Assembly (NCBI RefSeq): GCF_001949145.1
Contig: NW_019091418.1
Coordinates: 2,021,903 to 2,085,902, forward strand
Source of the DNA: Acanthaster planci
Lineage: Eukaryota; Echinodermata; Asteroidea; Valvatida; Acanthasteridae
Direction of reading: 5' to 3'
DNA: 64,000 bases
The stretch's first letter is position 1. Every line of letters begins with the position of its first letter. Positions 1-12,899 of this stretch are shown here, piece after piece. A model generated the notes under the pieces. The model saw only the letters and a list, made by a program, of their open reading frames with translations, was not told where the DNA came from and made no database searches. A program made the position numbers and the translations under genes.

Positions 1-522
1 TGCTACTTACATACATGTATTTTGCAAACTATTGCATAATTACATCTGTATCTTTGTATGCATACAAATGTTCAACCATCAGGTTTTCAAAACTGTGGAC
101 AAGGGTGACTGGTGCTTTTATGGTAACTTATCACTGTTCCAAAGCCAAAAAGAGCAGTTTAAATTGTCCTAAACTCCTTCACACTGAATGACATATAAAC
201 GTGTATTCATTTCCCGTATCCCATCCTGGCAGCACCCTGGAGAGATTCCCATTAAGTTTGTACAGACAAGGAGATTCAAATTCCATGCAGGTTGATTGTG
301 TGTGGAGTGGCTGAACGTTTTATCAAATATTGCTTTGCATGACAGTCTGACAATTTTTAAAAAGTTACAATGTGTTGACAAATGTAAGACAAAGCCCTCC
401 CACCAGTGGTCAGCATTTGTAAAGTCCAACTTTTAAAGGATATGGTTGTGGGTTCTCTTGCTTAAAAGTTGGTATTTTCAGCCAAAAATTGTACCACAAA
501 AATATGCTGTGATGGAATACTA

Positions 523-591
523 CCATCAGCACTTACTGGAAAATTCCCATCAGCACTTACTGGAAAATTCCCATCAGCACTTACTGGAAAA
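523..591. repeat. 24-bp tandem repeat, about 2.8 copies
   Basis: The unit CCATCAGCACTTACTGGAAA plus ATTC is repeated head to tail with no visible mismatch until the third copy breaks off. It is a short minisatellite with no coding role that I can support. Confidence 0.9.
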
Positions 592-2046
592 AGACACAGC
601 TGTGTGAAGTTTTGCAACATGCGGGTCTGCTTTGAAATAACACAACCCCATTAATCCCATCTATAATTCTTTGTAGAACTATGGAGAAAAAACTGTGAAA
701 GAGTATCTACATGTGCCTACATGCACATGAACATGTAGCATTGACATATCTGTAGTACAGGAATGCGTAGACAACATGTGACATGTAGTTTCACCATCCT
801 TGTATTTGTACATGTACTACCGGTCCAGTTCTACACTTCAGAAGGGATGACCATTGTAGGAAGAAATTTGGTTTCATTTTCATGTTTAATAAGAACCAGT
901 GCAATACAGAATCCAATGTGGTGAAAAATGAGATGGTGTTATTCCACTGAAGTTGGTTGGTTTCATAGTTTAGTTTGAAAATAATGCTGTACTGAAATAA
1001 CCAGGAACTTTTGTGTTAATGTTTACCTTCTGAAAGTGAGGAATTTTTTCCCACGCTTCTCAGCAAAATGCAGGCATCTCAAATGACCAGTTTCTTTTGT
1101 TATTTATGATACAAAAATGACTCCATAGCACTATTTTGTATTGCAGTCCATTGCAGGTCTCCATTCTTTGTATTTAGCTTTTAAGGAAGTTTTTTTAATG
1201 GGGGTTGCCTTTTCATCTGTTGGGCGCTGTGCTTTTTCTCGCACAGTGGTTCCATAATCCAATTATCCTGGAAATTTCATAAGTTAGAAGAATTCTTGCA
1301 ACACAATATCCCATGCCACTGATTCATGACCAAGATAATGGTGGTTGCGGCCAAGTCAAATGGGCCCCCTGCATTTGTCACTTCCTTGTTTACTTGGCCT
1401 GGACCTGAGGGGAGAGAAACCTTCCTTAGTGTCATGTAAGCTTTTGCCAAATGAAAACTTCCCAGAACACATGTACGCTGTACATGTACGAACATGTACA
1501 TGTACATGAACCTTGCATGTGTACATTGTACATGTATATTGATGTGAGCAGCACACGTTTCTGCCAGCCTCATCCTTGGTTTTCCTGATTGATTAGAACA
1601 ACATTTAGATAAACATGTACATGTATACACAAAACAGAAGATACATACATGTACATATACATGTGTGAATGGAAAACTGCTCCAAATTGTTTGAAATAAA
1701 GGCACCAGTAGTTGTTATTGGAAAGCAGTTGATGACACATTGGCAAGTGACAGAACTTGGCACAGACATTTCATTGATGTCTGTTAGTGACAGTGATTGA
1801 TACCTTCAGGAAACGTTGTTTGATGTATGGTAACGTTCCAAGTAGATGAAAACATCTGCCATCTACCAGTGTGTGTGTAGAGTAATGCATTGGTATCAAC
1901 ATTTCATCTTCATTTTACAAGTAAATACAGTTGGAGTTACAAAACAAAAATAGGAGTATTGTACATTGTACTTTAAACGTCTGGAACTGCCAGCTTTCCA
2001 GAAGTCTTGCACTCATGCATCATGTGACGTCATAAATATTACACCA

Positions 2047-2105
2047 GATACTACATCAGCCTTACACCAGAGACTGTATATTACATCAGCCTTACACCAG
2101 AGACT
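2047..2105. repeat. 29-bp direct repeat, two copies
   Basis: The string TACATCAGCCTTACACCAGA followed by GACT occurs twice in succession, separated by a few bases. It looks like a simple local duplication. Confidence 0.8.
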
Positions 2106-2697
2106 TAACAGTAATCTTCCTGTATCCTTCAGTCAGGATTTTGGAGGATGTAGGAGGATACATGTAGACATAGAGTCCAGCCACTCTTACTGGGACTTTT
2201 AATACATGGGGTTTGACGACCCAAAAGATTGTACCATTTACCTGTATTCCTACATGTACATGTGTACGGTCATTTTCTCTGTATTCTTTTTGCATTGCAC
2301 TCAGTCCATACTGTTGATCACCATGCCAAACATTTGCTTCATGAAAATTTTCCTGCAGATTTCATTACTTCATGTTTTTTTGAGAAATGTTGATGACTTT
2401 TCAGTTTCTCATACCTTTTTCCGGTTGACCCCACATTCTTGCATCAATTTTACTTGATTTGTGATCAGACGCCTCAAATTGAGCCGAAGGACATCTCCCA
2501 CTTACATGTACAGTATATGTTTCTAAGTTCAAACTTCCCTGTGAAAATGGATGTTACACATGTATAGATGGAAAACATTGATAGTTTACTTTGCGATAAC
2601 TTCAATGTTCATGATTTGTTAAGGGCCTGTAACTCAAAAGTACATGTACATGTAATTCTTACTTGTTGTACATATGCCTGGTACTGTATTTGATTAG

Positions 2698-2737
2698 GTT
2701 ATGGGCACACGTGCAATTGGTCAAGGTACAGGAACCA
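2698..2737 (+). CDS. Possible small exon of the first gene
   Basis: A 40-bp segment lies between a TTTGATTAG acceptor and an ACCA/GTAAGT donor. Read in the phase needed by the next exon it encodes YGHTCNWSRYRN and then a split Gln codon, an aromatic-rich stretch like the start of the following exon. Support is only splice signals and phase. Confidence 0.35.
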
Positions 2738-5700
2738 GTAAGTCTGGAATTCTTTGTAGGGAGTTGATAGGACAGGAGTACATGTACTGTAGCAGATAGA
2801 TTTTTCCCCTGGTACTAAACTCTAAAAAGTACATGTAATATATTTCATATTTCAGGTGGGGTCATTATAGTTCCAATTACCCAGGGGACTATGGCGTGTT
2901 TGCTGCCCAAGGGCCAGGAGGTAACAGGAGACCAACTCGGCCACCCTTTGCACAGCCTCAACCTCAGGGTCAAGCTCAACCTCATCCCCAACGCATTAAC
3001 TCGTTGTTGACTGGGGGAGGTAGTCCTGCACTCTTCCGGCCAACACAGACATCCAACATGTATATGAAACCCAGACAGGTAAAAAATTAGTATGAAATTA
3101 TTTATGAAAACATGACCCTGTCTTTGACTACAGCTTCAGTCTCTAACTTCCCTGACCCTGTTGTGGCTCAACACACGTCCATTAGTTGTTGCATGAACTT
3201 TCTATCGTGTTACTTGAGCGTGGATGTCATTTCTCAATATCCCAGGACCTTTATGTTCCAAAATTCTGCATTCTTAGAGGTTTAACTATATACTGTAGGT
3301 TCCATTACTTTTATTTTTTGAAAAAACTATTTGCAAGAGAGATTTATTGTTACCCTTCCTACAACCTCATGTTGAATATTTTTTTGGATTTGTGTCCCTC
3401 CCTCCCTCGATATTCAGATGGAATAACTTTTTAACTTTCAACTACGATAGTTTTTGATTTTGTTTTCAAGTCTGAGCTTAAGCACCGTTGATATATTAAT
3501 ATTGGCTTGGTATCGATATTGCAGATGTAGTTATTGGGTAATATCGATATATCAGATTATATATCAGATATATCGGATTTTCAAGAAATATTGAAAATAT
3601 TAAAACTTTGAAATATCTTTATTGAAAAATATACCGCAAATATCGCTTCTCAGGAATGAATTTTATTAAAAGTATGAAAGTGCATCATCACATCACGGTA
3701 ATTTTCAATGAGCCACGGCTTATGTTGGTTCTCACGCTAAATTCGTTTACCTTTTACACACATTACTGTGCATGTGACATTCACTTCTGTACTCTGTAGT
3801 GTCACCATGGACCCAGACTAAATATAACCTCACAGAACGTTGGCATTACCAGGCGCAGTGCACGTACATGCAGCTAACGCATATGTAGTCAACTTTACCC
3901 GCTTGAGGAAAGACTAGCATAGGGGTTACAGCAATTCATGCATTGACATCAACCCCTATAGAGCGCATGTGCTTGTGTGTTGTATGATCGATTCTGTTGC
4001 GTCGTCAGATGTACATGAACAGTACGTTCATGCATACTCTACGTTTACCATATCGTGTGTTTACATGGTCGAGTTTTTGACAGCTAGTCAGGTACATGTC
4101 GCTTGCAATGAGGTAACCTTGCAGGGTAACATACAGTTACTATGTTCTACTCTCTTTTTTCTTACATATGCTAATGTAACTTTTCGGAAGTGCATGTAAA
4201 CTTTTTCAATTGCTTGCACTCATGGTGCAGGTAGAACCTTTTTTCTAATCCAAAGCCTGGTTGCAGTTGGTATTCTCTATTGGCATCGGTCTGCAAACTC
4301 CACCCTTATTTGCATAATCATAAATATGCATTGCCACTCTAAAGAAACATAATTCATTGATAATATTTAAAATAACGACGATTGATTGGACATTTCAGAT
4401 TTCATATGTACAACATTTTAAAAAGTGCAGAACCACAAACGATGATATCTCTTCATTATCCAGGACATTTTGGTGCAAAAAATGAAGTTCACTTTTTGTA
4501 GCTGTGACTAGAAAGGTGCATTGTGGGATATAGAGTCCAAACTGCTCTCAGGCTTATCAGTAGATGGCGTGAAAGCTGTAAGTTAAGGTGAAATTAAAAT
4601 GAATAAATATCGATATATCAATATAAAAAAAACGATATATCAATATCAGCCAAGATACAATATCGACGGTGCCTATCTAAGCTATGCTTTTTGAGGCCAC
4701 ATTCCTGAATTTGACTTCTTGTTTGCAAACAATCTTTCGTCTCTCGTTTAGCTCCCCGGTAACCCTCACATTGGTGTCCAGCGCACCAAGTCGGCCCCCA
4801 TCAGAAGATCCTCCCAGCCTGCCCAGCCGTACCTGTACCAAGCCCCGCCCCCACAAGACGTCTCTAACCAACCCATGGGGGACCCCGAGATAACCAATCG
4901 TTTGGAGAACCTTTGCCTGAGCATGACGGAGCATGCTTTATCTGGTAAGTCCCTTTCCTTTATCCCAGCAGATTTTACAGTAAGCAAATCCTACAGAACC
5001 GAGTTTGAGTTGTGATACTGGCTTCTCCCTCAATGTAATTTACTCAGTCTTGTATATAGACTCATCAGAGGTCACCGCATATTATTAGTCGCAGGAGTAC
5101 AGTAAGTAATGCACACGCCAGCTATGTACCCAGGAGTAGGCTCCGTTTGTATCAGACTCTCTGATAGTCTGTATGTCTGAGTCATTTCGATATTATTAAA
5201 AATGTGATATCAGCGACATCATTTTTAAAGTGATGTATCAACGAAATCTATGTTCCACTGTAGTAACAACTTGTAACTCTACTTAGAAATTTAATGGTTT
5301 ATCATTCAGTGCCGTCCCAACATGTTTGAACTCAAAAATAAGATTGCACATAATGGGTCTGGAAACCACAACTTTTTACTTGCGGAGACATTTTCACTAC
5401 TGTGCCGTACTCTATGACTTGCCAGGTATAATGTACCAGTGCACTAGCTGGCTTAGTCTGGTGTACATGTACTTCTAGCAACAAGTTCACACTGTAGTTG
5501 GGTATGTTCAGGGTTACATCTGAAGAGAATCCACATTAAGCCCAAATGATAAATTGCTGGAAGCAGAACTTTGAGCTCTGAAGCTGAGGGACTTCTTTGC
5601 CAGGAAGAATTCTGAAACTCTAACCTCCATCATTCTGCACTGTACACATTTTGTACTCCCTATAGAGGCTTTGCGTGGTAGCCATCTTGCAGGGCAGTTC

Positions 5701-6283
5701 TTTTGCTCCTCAGGGAAACCTCCTTTGTGCATACCGTGTGTAACAAACAAAATTGGCCTTCAAGATGGCAGCCATGCAAATCCTCTATGGGTGGTAGTGA
5801 ACTAATTCAAGCCCCATTAGAAACAATGTAAAAATCAACAAAGTTCATGGCTCAATAACATGCAAGCTGACCATTACTGGAGATTCTCAAAACAAAATTA
5901 AATTAATGTCTTGACCCTAGTCTTTCCATTTCTTTTCAGTTTTTGGTGGGTTATCCAACTACATGTTGAATTATTCACGAAAAAACCCTCGTCCCTAAAA
6001 AAGTAATACATGTACAGTCCTCAAGCTTGCTTGCAGCCATTTTTCAAATGGCTTCCCTCTACTTTTCCAGCACCTACATGTACATGTACATGTAGGACCA
6101 TCTTCAACTCTTAGTTTTATCAACTCTGCTCTCGGATGGAAGCCCCCAAACATTGGGAGTTGATCCTGCTATGTGCAATTTTAGATAAATTCACAGCAAA
6201 TTATCTGACCTTGGTAATCACATTGCAATTCTCTCTTCAATTTACCAGACGGGGGAGAACAACACAAGAGCAACAGAAATTGA
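2698..6283 (+). CDS. 3' end of an unrecognised Pro/Gln-rich protein gene
   Basis: The last exons of a plus-strand gene that begins outside the window. Three exons are well supported (2856-3078, 4752-4944, 6249-6283), with matching phases across both introns. A 40-bp exon at 2698-2737 is possible. The protein tail is rich in Pro, Gln, Arg and Ser, starting WGHYSSNYPGDYG, and has no catalytic domain. It includes two adjacent basic-Ser-Pro motifs, RTKSAP and RRSSQP, which resemble 14-3-3 binding sites. A short helix-like segment, ENLCLSMTEHALS, comes just before the end at HKSNRN and a TGA stop. I do not recognise the family; an RNA-associated or scaffold protein with a disordered tail would fit but is a guess. 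An AATAAA lies about 400 bp after the stop. The gene converges on the CGRRF1-like gene. Confidence 0.7.
2856..3078 (+). CDS. Exon of the unrecognised Pro/Gln-rich protein
   Basis: The acceptor is ATTTCAG and the donor CAG/GTAAAA. The exon enters in phase 2 and leaves in phase 0. It encodes a Gly/Pro/Gln-rich segment with the motifs PPFAQPQPQGQAQ and INSLLTGGGSPALFRP and ends MYMKPRQ. Low complexity and lack of hydrophobic blocks point to a disordered region. Confidence 0.75.
3476..4682. mobile_element. 1.2-kb inverted-repeat element in an intron
   Basis: The two ends match as inverted repeats. The left end runs AGCACCGTTGATATTAATATTGG-like into GGCTTGGTATCGATAT, and the right end is its complement, ending TATCGACGGTGCC. 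Both termini are rich in ATATCGATATAT words. AGCTTA-like bases occur just outside each end and could be remnants of a target duplication. No transposase ORF is visible inside. It stops only about 70 bp before an exon acceptor. Confidence 0.65.
4752..4944 (+). CDS. Penultimate exon of the unrecognised protein
   Basis: The acceptor is TCTCGTTTAG and the donor G/GTAAGT. The exon enters in phase 0 and leaves in phase 1. It starts LPGNPHIGVQRTKSAP, runs through a Pro/Gln stretch (YLYQAPPPQD) and ends in a helix-like NRLENLCLSMTEHALS. The RTKSAP and RRSSQP motifs fall here. Codon use is GC-richer than the flanking introns. Confidence 0.8.
5657..5793. mobile_element. Small foldback element
   Basis: Two arms of about 32 bp face each other. 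The left reads CTATAGAGGCTTTGCGTGGT then AGCCATCTTG, and the right is its imperfect complement, CAAGATGGCAGCCATGCAAA then TCCTCTATGG. The loop is about 70 bp. It resembles a very short non-autonomous inverted-repeat element in the last intron of the first gene. Confidence 0.55.
6249..6283 (+). CDS. Terminal exon of the unrecognised protein
   Basis: The acceptor is CAATTTACCAG. Two bases complete an Asp codon, then the exon encodes GGEQHKSNRN and a TGA stop at 6281-6283. The phase matches the donor at 4944/4945. The very short coding part continues into a 3' UTR. Confidence 0.65.
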
Positions 6284-6685
6284 AAAATGTCACGTTCCAC
6301 ATGGAGATACGAGATTCTAGTCACACCTGAAGGTCTTTGTCAATGGGGGAACATACTGGCACAAGGACAATGGAGGAAAGCCATGCCCCCCGTCTTCCAA
6401 CCACCAATGGTGACGAGGTCAACACTCTGTCACTCACAACCTACTGTCATGCAAATTGGACCGCAGTCCCAAGTCGTACGCCAAGGGCCCTGGATGTTGC
6501 ACATTGAGCTGTAGTCACTGTGTGGTGTGAAGTTGAATTTGGGCCTTTACCATGCGCCATTTTAACCATCCAAATATGTACAGTATATTTGCATTATTAA
6601 TGGTACAAGTTGTTCTTATTCCCCCAAATTACAAGATGAACGAGGATGATTGTTTTCTTTTTTTCGAACCGTTGTATTCCTAATG

Positions 6686-6691
6686 AATAAA
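6686..6691 (+). terminator. Candidate polyadenylation signal (AATAAA) of the first gene
   Basis: A canonical AATAAA lies about 400 bp after the stop codon, followed by T-rich sequence. It is the nearest good signal, but a longer 3' UTR is not excluded. Confidence 0.45.
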
Positions 6692-6699
6692 GGAATGAT

Positions 6700-9600
6700 T
6701 TGATTAGATGATTTAAAAAACAAGTGATGCACTCTGTTTCATTTTATTCGGTACATGTACGTGTACTTCCTTTTTTTTCTGTCAAAGAAGACACTATGCT
6801 GAATGAAATCAGCATATTATGTTTTTGAAGAAGCACGTTGCTTATCTTTTAATTATCTGGTTCATTGTGTCACACTTGTTTCCTCCGAAGAAATGTTTGA
6901 GTTCATTTCTGACATGAATTTCTCAGGAGGGAAAAATTCATACATAAAGTTCACTCACTTTTATGAAAAAAAAGGAAAATCAGTTTGTGGGCAAAATTTA
7001 GTCCAGTGGAGGGACTCCAGTCAGAAGTTATATTTTGTGTGAAACATTCTTCAATTGTGTTTCATTTTTCAAATAATTTCTGAATCTACTTTAACCAACT
7101 ACATGTACCTTGGAGCTTGTGGAAATTTCATGTACAGTAAAGGTAAAGACACACATTTCTGGAAACCATCAGTTCACGTTTGAATGCGTTGAATTTGTTT
7201 TCTTTTATGAGACTGGAAAAGTTTAAAATGTCTTCTCATATGTATACATGTATGTCTTGTTGCACTAAGTTTTCCTATTGTAAACTTCTATGTAAACTTA
7301 CAATATGCTGTATATTTTGCTTGAAAAAAATGTTATTGGTCAATCTGTGCTCCTTTTTTGAACTCTTGTACAACTGATGTGTAAACAATCAACATGTCCA
7401 TATATGTGTACATAAACTCTAAGTATGTATGTAACTTCAACATTTCAGAGGGAATTAGTTATTTGTGAAATTCCCTAATCTAGAGATATTTTCCAGTTGA
7501 CTGATGAAAAAAGTTTTTGGTTTTGATATACTTAGTGGATGGACTCTGACAGTAAAATCCTAGACTTCCCAAGGTCTGTCATTGGACATGGGCAAAGCGG
7601 GATATATAAGTGGTTTCAAAACTCTTTTGAAAAGTTTTGATTGTCAGTGTCTCTTTTCCTCTCTGTTTGGTGCTGTGCACCTTGACTGAAGATATACTGT
7701 ATTTGCACTCTCAGGCTGCTTTCAAGAGGGTTACAGACTTCCAAGTGAGTGAACACGACGAATATGATGCACTAATGAGCAAGGCATACTCTTGATTGGA
7801 GCAGCAGTGTATGCAGAGTCAAATTCAACAACACATGCTTTAAGTTTTTTGACGGGAATCCACACAGCCGAGTGGGCTATTGTGAGGGTTGTATATGTAC
7901 CTTGGATTTTTATGTTTAGCGCAGGGTGTGAGGTTTGACACTTAAGGTAAAATTTCTGACATTAAACATGAGGATAGGAAATGATCTGGAAACAAGGTTA
8001 GACCTGTATGGAATATATGTTTGCCTCAGCTAAAGTGCATTGGTGCCACAAGTTGTAACCTCGTGATGGACAAACTGATGGTTTTGTATTTTCTTTTTGT
8101 TCCTTATGGCTGTGGTGCACCATTTATTAGTGTATTAATAGTTGAGCACCATAAGTCTAGATTGAGTTGGGGAAACCACTACATTTACAAGAATGCCTCT
8201 GAGAGGAGTAAACATTTAACAAACAAACACACCCTGGAGGTTGTGCTACACCTTGGTTTTTAATTTAGCTCTGTTTTTAATAGAAAACTAAGTGAACATT
8301 GAAAAGGTATATTCTGACATGGAGACAGAATTCAAATTCTTTAGAAGCTTTTGATAACTTAAACTCTTGAGCCATTGAAAAGAATGTAGGCAATGGTAAG
8401 TTGTCTACAGTCTGGAAAGTGTTGTAGTTTTATTTTCTGGAAAAAGACAACCTGACGCTAACTTGCTTCAGCACGTCATGCTGTCAATTAATTACCCTGG
8501 TGGTATATGTACAGTGTCGTCTTCAAGTCTGTTTTAGTTTGCCTTTGTAGTGATTTAGAATTCTTGTACTTTTGGTTGAGTTAATTTGCGTAATCTTTAG
8601 CTTTAGTTTGGTGTTTAAACCTGACGTGGTTTTGATACCTGTTAGAAATATTCATGTGCCGTGCAATGCTTAAAAATTGACGCTTGAACATGTAATCACT
8701 TGTTGTTTCTGCATTTCAGATAGTTTCAACTTATTTACAGTTCTGGGCCTCTGGTGCTTTAAAACAATGCAAAAAAGTAATTGGATTGCTCAAACCAAAA
8801 GCGTGCACTGCATTGTGGAAAAAGGTCAGTGTTGTGGAACTCTGTTACATAGCGATAACATACAGCTTGGCATTGTCATACCTGACACATGATGTCACAA
8901 CCAAATCTTGCAACTTCCTCTTCTCATCAGGGCGAGGGAAACTGGAATTGTTCTGTTTACTAACTGGTATCCATCTCATTTGTTGGATATTTGCAATCTT
9001 CACCATGCTGTAGCTGTGGAAGCCTTATGTTGTTACCGGTGCTGATCTGTGAGCCAGGGGTAAACCTCTTTTCGGGACCATACTGGAATTGTTCCTATTC
9101 CAGAACTTAAGATTAGTCTTTGGTGAGCAAACCAACTCTTTGACACTCCATGTAAGGCACATTTGTTTTTGAATTGTTTTGGAAACCCTTGCAGTAGTGA
9201 TTTAAAACTCAATCTGCCAATGTCTAAGGTTTCCAAAAGACCCTTAAAGTTCACACATTAGAAGAAATGTGGAAGTAGAGTTTAGGAAATTAGTTGACCA
9301 CCCATTTGATTTTGATTTTTTTTTCTGTAAATACATTCTGATGAAGTGCTGCGTCAAATAGAGCGGAAAGCTGATCATTGTTGCATTTCGTTGAATTTAC
9401 ATTTGCACTACAACAAAATACCCTGGTGGTAACACAGTTTTTGTGAAAAAATGTAAAGTAAAGAAAGAAATAAGAGTTCACAATATTAACCCATGATGGA
9501 TTCGTGGCTGGTTAACGTTGATATATTAACATTTCCGAGCTGGACTTTATAAGTTTTATTTTTTTTCCTGTATACTGAATTGACAAAGAAATAGTAGCAG

Positions 9601-12600
9601 AGGTTTATATTGATTAGACAAGTACCTTGATATTCACAAAGTAATTTGGATATTTAACAAGGTTTTCCTAAAAGCTGGTCTTCAAATTTTTCAGGACTAT
9701 TTTTCCAACTGATGTGGAGAGATGATTGTAAGGTAATATTTAAAAAAAGGGATTACTAAATCTGTGTTTGGTGGTCTGAGCTGGTCTTAACTGTGGCAGT
9801 AGTTAGGATAAGAGCGTTACCCAGTGGAATTGCTTTTGTAGACTGTATTGATGTTTTAATACTGAGAAACAAGAGGAGTAGCATAAATTGGCTCAACTAA
9901 CATTCATAGTGTTGCCACCAATTAATTTAGTGCTGCTTCGAATTTGGAATACTTGTCTAAGGGGAGTTTTGTCAGTTTTGTTCTAGTTGGACAGAAAGTG
10001 TGTCTTATACGTTTTAGTGTGATGTACTCTTATTTCTTACTGGTGAAAGGTTTGCTTTCGCATTCAGCCTATCATGAGCTGCGCTACTTGGCAGTGGACA
10101 AGGAGAAGTTTCCTTGTGGAATCAGAGAATTTGCATCCAAAGAGTGAGGCAACTGCCAAGTAACATTTGCCTCGTGAGCGTCAGACAGGTTGGAGCAAAA
10201 CCAAAGCAGTTAAAGACTCACTTTTGAAAACTTGATGCTCATAATTCAAAACAAAAGTATGCGAGTGATAGTCCCTAAAATATTAGTCCCCAGGATGATT
10301 TGTGTCTCTTGGCTTGCTGTAAGTTTTCAATGATTTGACGGTTGGTTTTTCTTGAAACGTAAATCGTGATTCTCAGTTAGGGGAAAACAGCAAGATGATT
10401 GTTGGTATAAAACACATCTGACCTTGCTGTCTCAGTTAAAGCAAATAGAAATCAACCAAAATCCCAAATCATATGAGTGAGCAGTTGAAGTGTATAAAGT
10501 TGCAGCTTCTGTAGACTCAAGCAAATTTGAAAGAGATCCACCACATCAGGTTTACCTATTCCTTTGATTCCCTCTCAACCCCAAAAGTGTGGAGAGAATG
10601 CCTGGTGGGTTCCCTGACTCACCCTGTCCATTTCCAACAGTCTGACCATGTGGCTGGTTCCACATGACAGTGAATCCTAGAACAAAACCTTTTGAAATGT
10701 TGTCCTGCATGTCTGGACAGTTGGATTTTTCAGAGTAGAAGAGACCATTTTTTTTATAATATAGTAGAGATTGGATCTATTTTGCTTAAGTTTAATACTT
10801 CAAACCTTTAAAACCATACAAAGTAATCACCTCACCCCAAATCCATGTATTTATGTATGTAATTGAAATGTTTTGAATTAAAACCATATTTTTTTTTGCT
10901 GCAAGAGGCAAGATAGCTTGTGAGGAAGCCAGCAATCATAGAAAATGCTGCACCTATCGTCTGCCAAACCCAAATTCAGAGGACAGCATTGAAATTATTT
11001 TTAAAATGTTGATTTTAGAGCTTAGTCATTTTAGTTGATAAAGACTCTTCAGGGAAAAGTCAAGTTCTGCCATTGGTTTAATCTTGTTATCACTGAGAGA
11101 CTGTCATGTTCTTAGTTCCTTTTGCTGCTGTGTTGTGAGGTATCTTACACGATGTACACTCCTCGGATATGATAACCTGGGCATGACACTTGTTTTGGGC
11201 CAAATATCATTGATGTAAGGTGGAATTCTGTGTTTTTATGTACGTTTTGATGCTACAGACAGCAGAATTGTACCCTTGCCATGTAAACATAGAATTATTA
11301 GATGTACGCGTGCATGCAAGCTGGAATTGTTTTTGCTAACTCATGAAGTAGTCATTCCAGAATTTGTTGCTTTGGCAAGTAGAGAGTCTCTGCCTACAGT
11401 AAATACAGAGCCATGAATTCGGGTCAGGCATGTTTTCAAGAAAGATAGGAGTTAGAGATGTTCGATAAACATGCAAGCGCTGTAAACTTTTTCACAGAAA
11501 AAGCTTGTAGAAAGTGGTATTATTTGGCATTAATCTGTCTTTGGTGTAAGGGATTTTGAAATATATCTTTATCAGATTTCTTAGCGTTTTTTTCCAGGTT
11601 GTTTTTGAATTCAGAAATTGTCACAAGAAAATGGAGACAATGCTTTTTAGCTGGGTTAGAAATTCACGATAAAATGTTAATTTCATTTTAGTTCTTAATG
11701 GAATCTTCTTCCTCTTGTTTGTATTTCAAGCTTTGGAAATTGGACATTTAACATTCTAACCATTTTGAAATCAAGACGCTTAACAAACAGGGTCTTAAAT
11801 ATTCCTTTCTTTGCAAGTGGTCATTTTGTTTTCATTTCAGTTACATGTACTCAGAAATGCATGGCCAATCATTGACGTGGTCAGAAAAAAGTGGACAGTC
11901 AAAGACATTTTGAAATGAAATAATTTTCAGGAGTGAACCCAATGTGCTTAAAGTTGGCGCAAAACAGAAAAAGGGTTTTCTAAGGTTCTTGCATGCTGCA
12001 CAAAAATATGAATATATAATGCCATAACTGTATCATAAAGCCTATACATGTACGTGAAAAATGTAATCGTATAAATTTAATCAAGATGCTTATAAGTAAG
12101 GCAATTACAACTATAACTCCCCCAGTGATGTTTGTTATCTTCATCTTCATTGAATTGAAGGTTTTACCAGCTTCTTTCAGATGGACAAGAAATGGGAGAA
12201 AATTTAAGAAGATTTTGTTTCAACAGTAATATGAAAGAATGGGGATTCTTAAAAGAGGGGTGTGACAATGTTGCAATTATTCAAGATCAGATTTTTGTAA
12301 CAACCACAATAAAGTGCACATTGTTACTGTTAGAGTGAAAGTTTTCAAGTAATAGATTAATTTCCCCTCTTTGGAAGACATTCTTATCGAGTTACTTTTT
12401 CAAACACAATAACAAAAATAAAACAGGACATGATTTGCTTTGAATTTATGGCAAATTCACCAGATCTCTTCAGTTTAATTCCTCTCATATTAAGATATTT
12501 ATTGCCTGAGGAACAGCCAAGAAACACCACTTAAAGTGATAATTTTCTTATGAATATTCATAACTTTGCCTGAGAAGTCGTTGCTCTTCATTTGTTCTCA

Positions 12601-12899
12601 CATACTACTCCCTTTGGTGTCCATGGTTACTGATAATGTTGCCGTTACTGTCTATATGTACATGTACCCATAACTGTTATTGTACATCTCTCCTTGCGGA
12701 CTTTGTCAGCTTACGTGTACATTAACTGTTCGCCTCTGTTTGGCGTTGGCAATTAAAACGAAAGGAAAGAAGAAAAAGACAAATCATGCCATAAATCATG
12801 TTTGTGTAAATTCACGTTGTGTTTGTTGGTGTGAGACAAAGTTGTGCAAGATTGCCAAAGCTAGGATGGACCGTTTATTAGCTACGCATGCTTCTCATT
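6700..12899. other. Convergent spacer without recognisable coding exons
   Basis: This 6.2 kb stretch lies between two 3' ends. Only short ORFs occur, none with recognisable domains or matching splice phases. It is AT-rich with runs of T. TACATGTA words are almost absent between about 7,430 and 11,840, unlike most of the window. It could be long 3' UTR or non-coding RNA, but nothing in the sequence proves this. Confidence 0.5.

Larger units (their letters stand above)
1..2697. other. No coding exon recognised; intron or upstream DNA of the first gene
   Basis: No exon with homology that I recognise was found here. The stretch is AT-rich and holds short TACATGTA clusters, for example around 1,480-1,660, where ORFs rich in Tyr, Met, Cys, His and Val arise only by translating that repeat. 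It also holds two small tandem repeats, listed separately. Because the first gene enters the window already in mid-protein, this is probably intron sequence. Confidence 0.5.

Noticed and set aside
523-591. Possible CRISPR array
   Set aside because: The units abut with no unique spacers; it is a plain tandem repeat in animal DNA.
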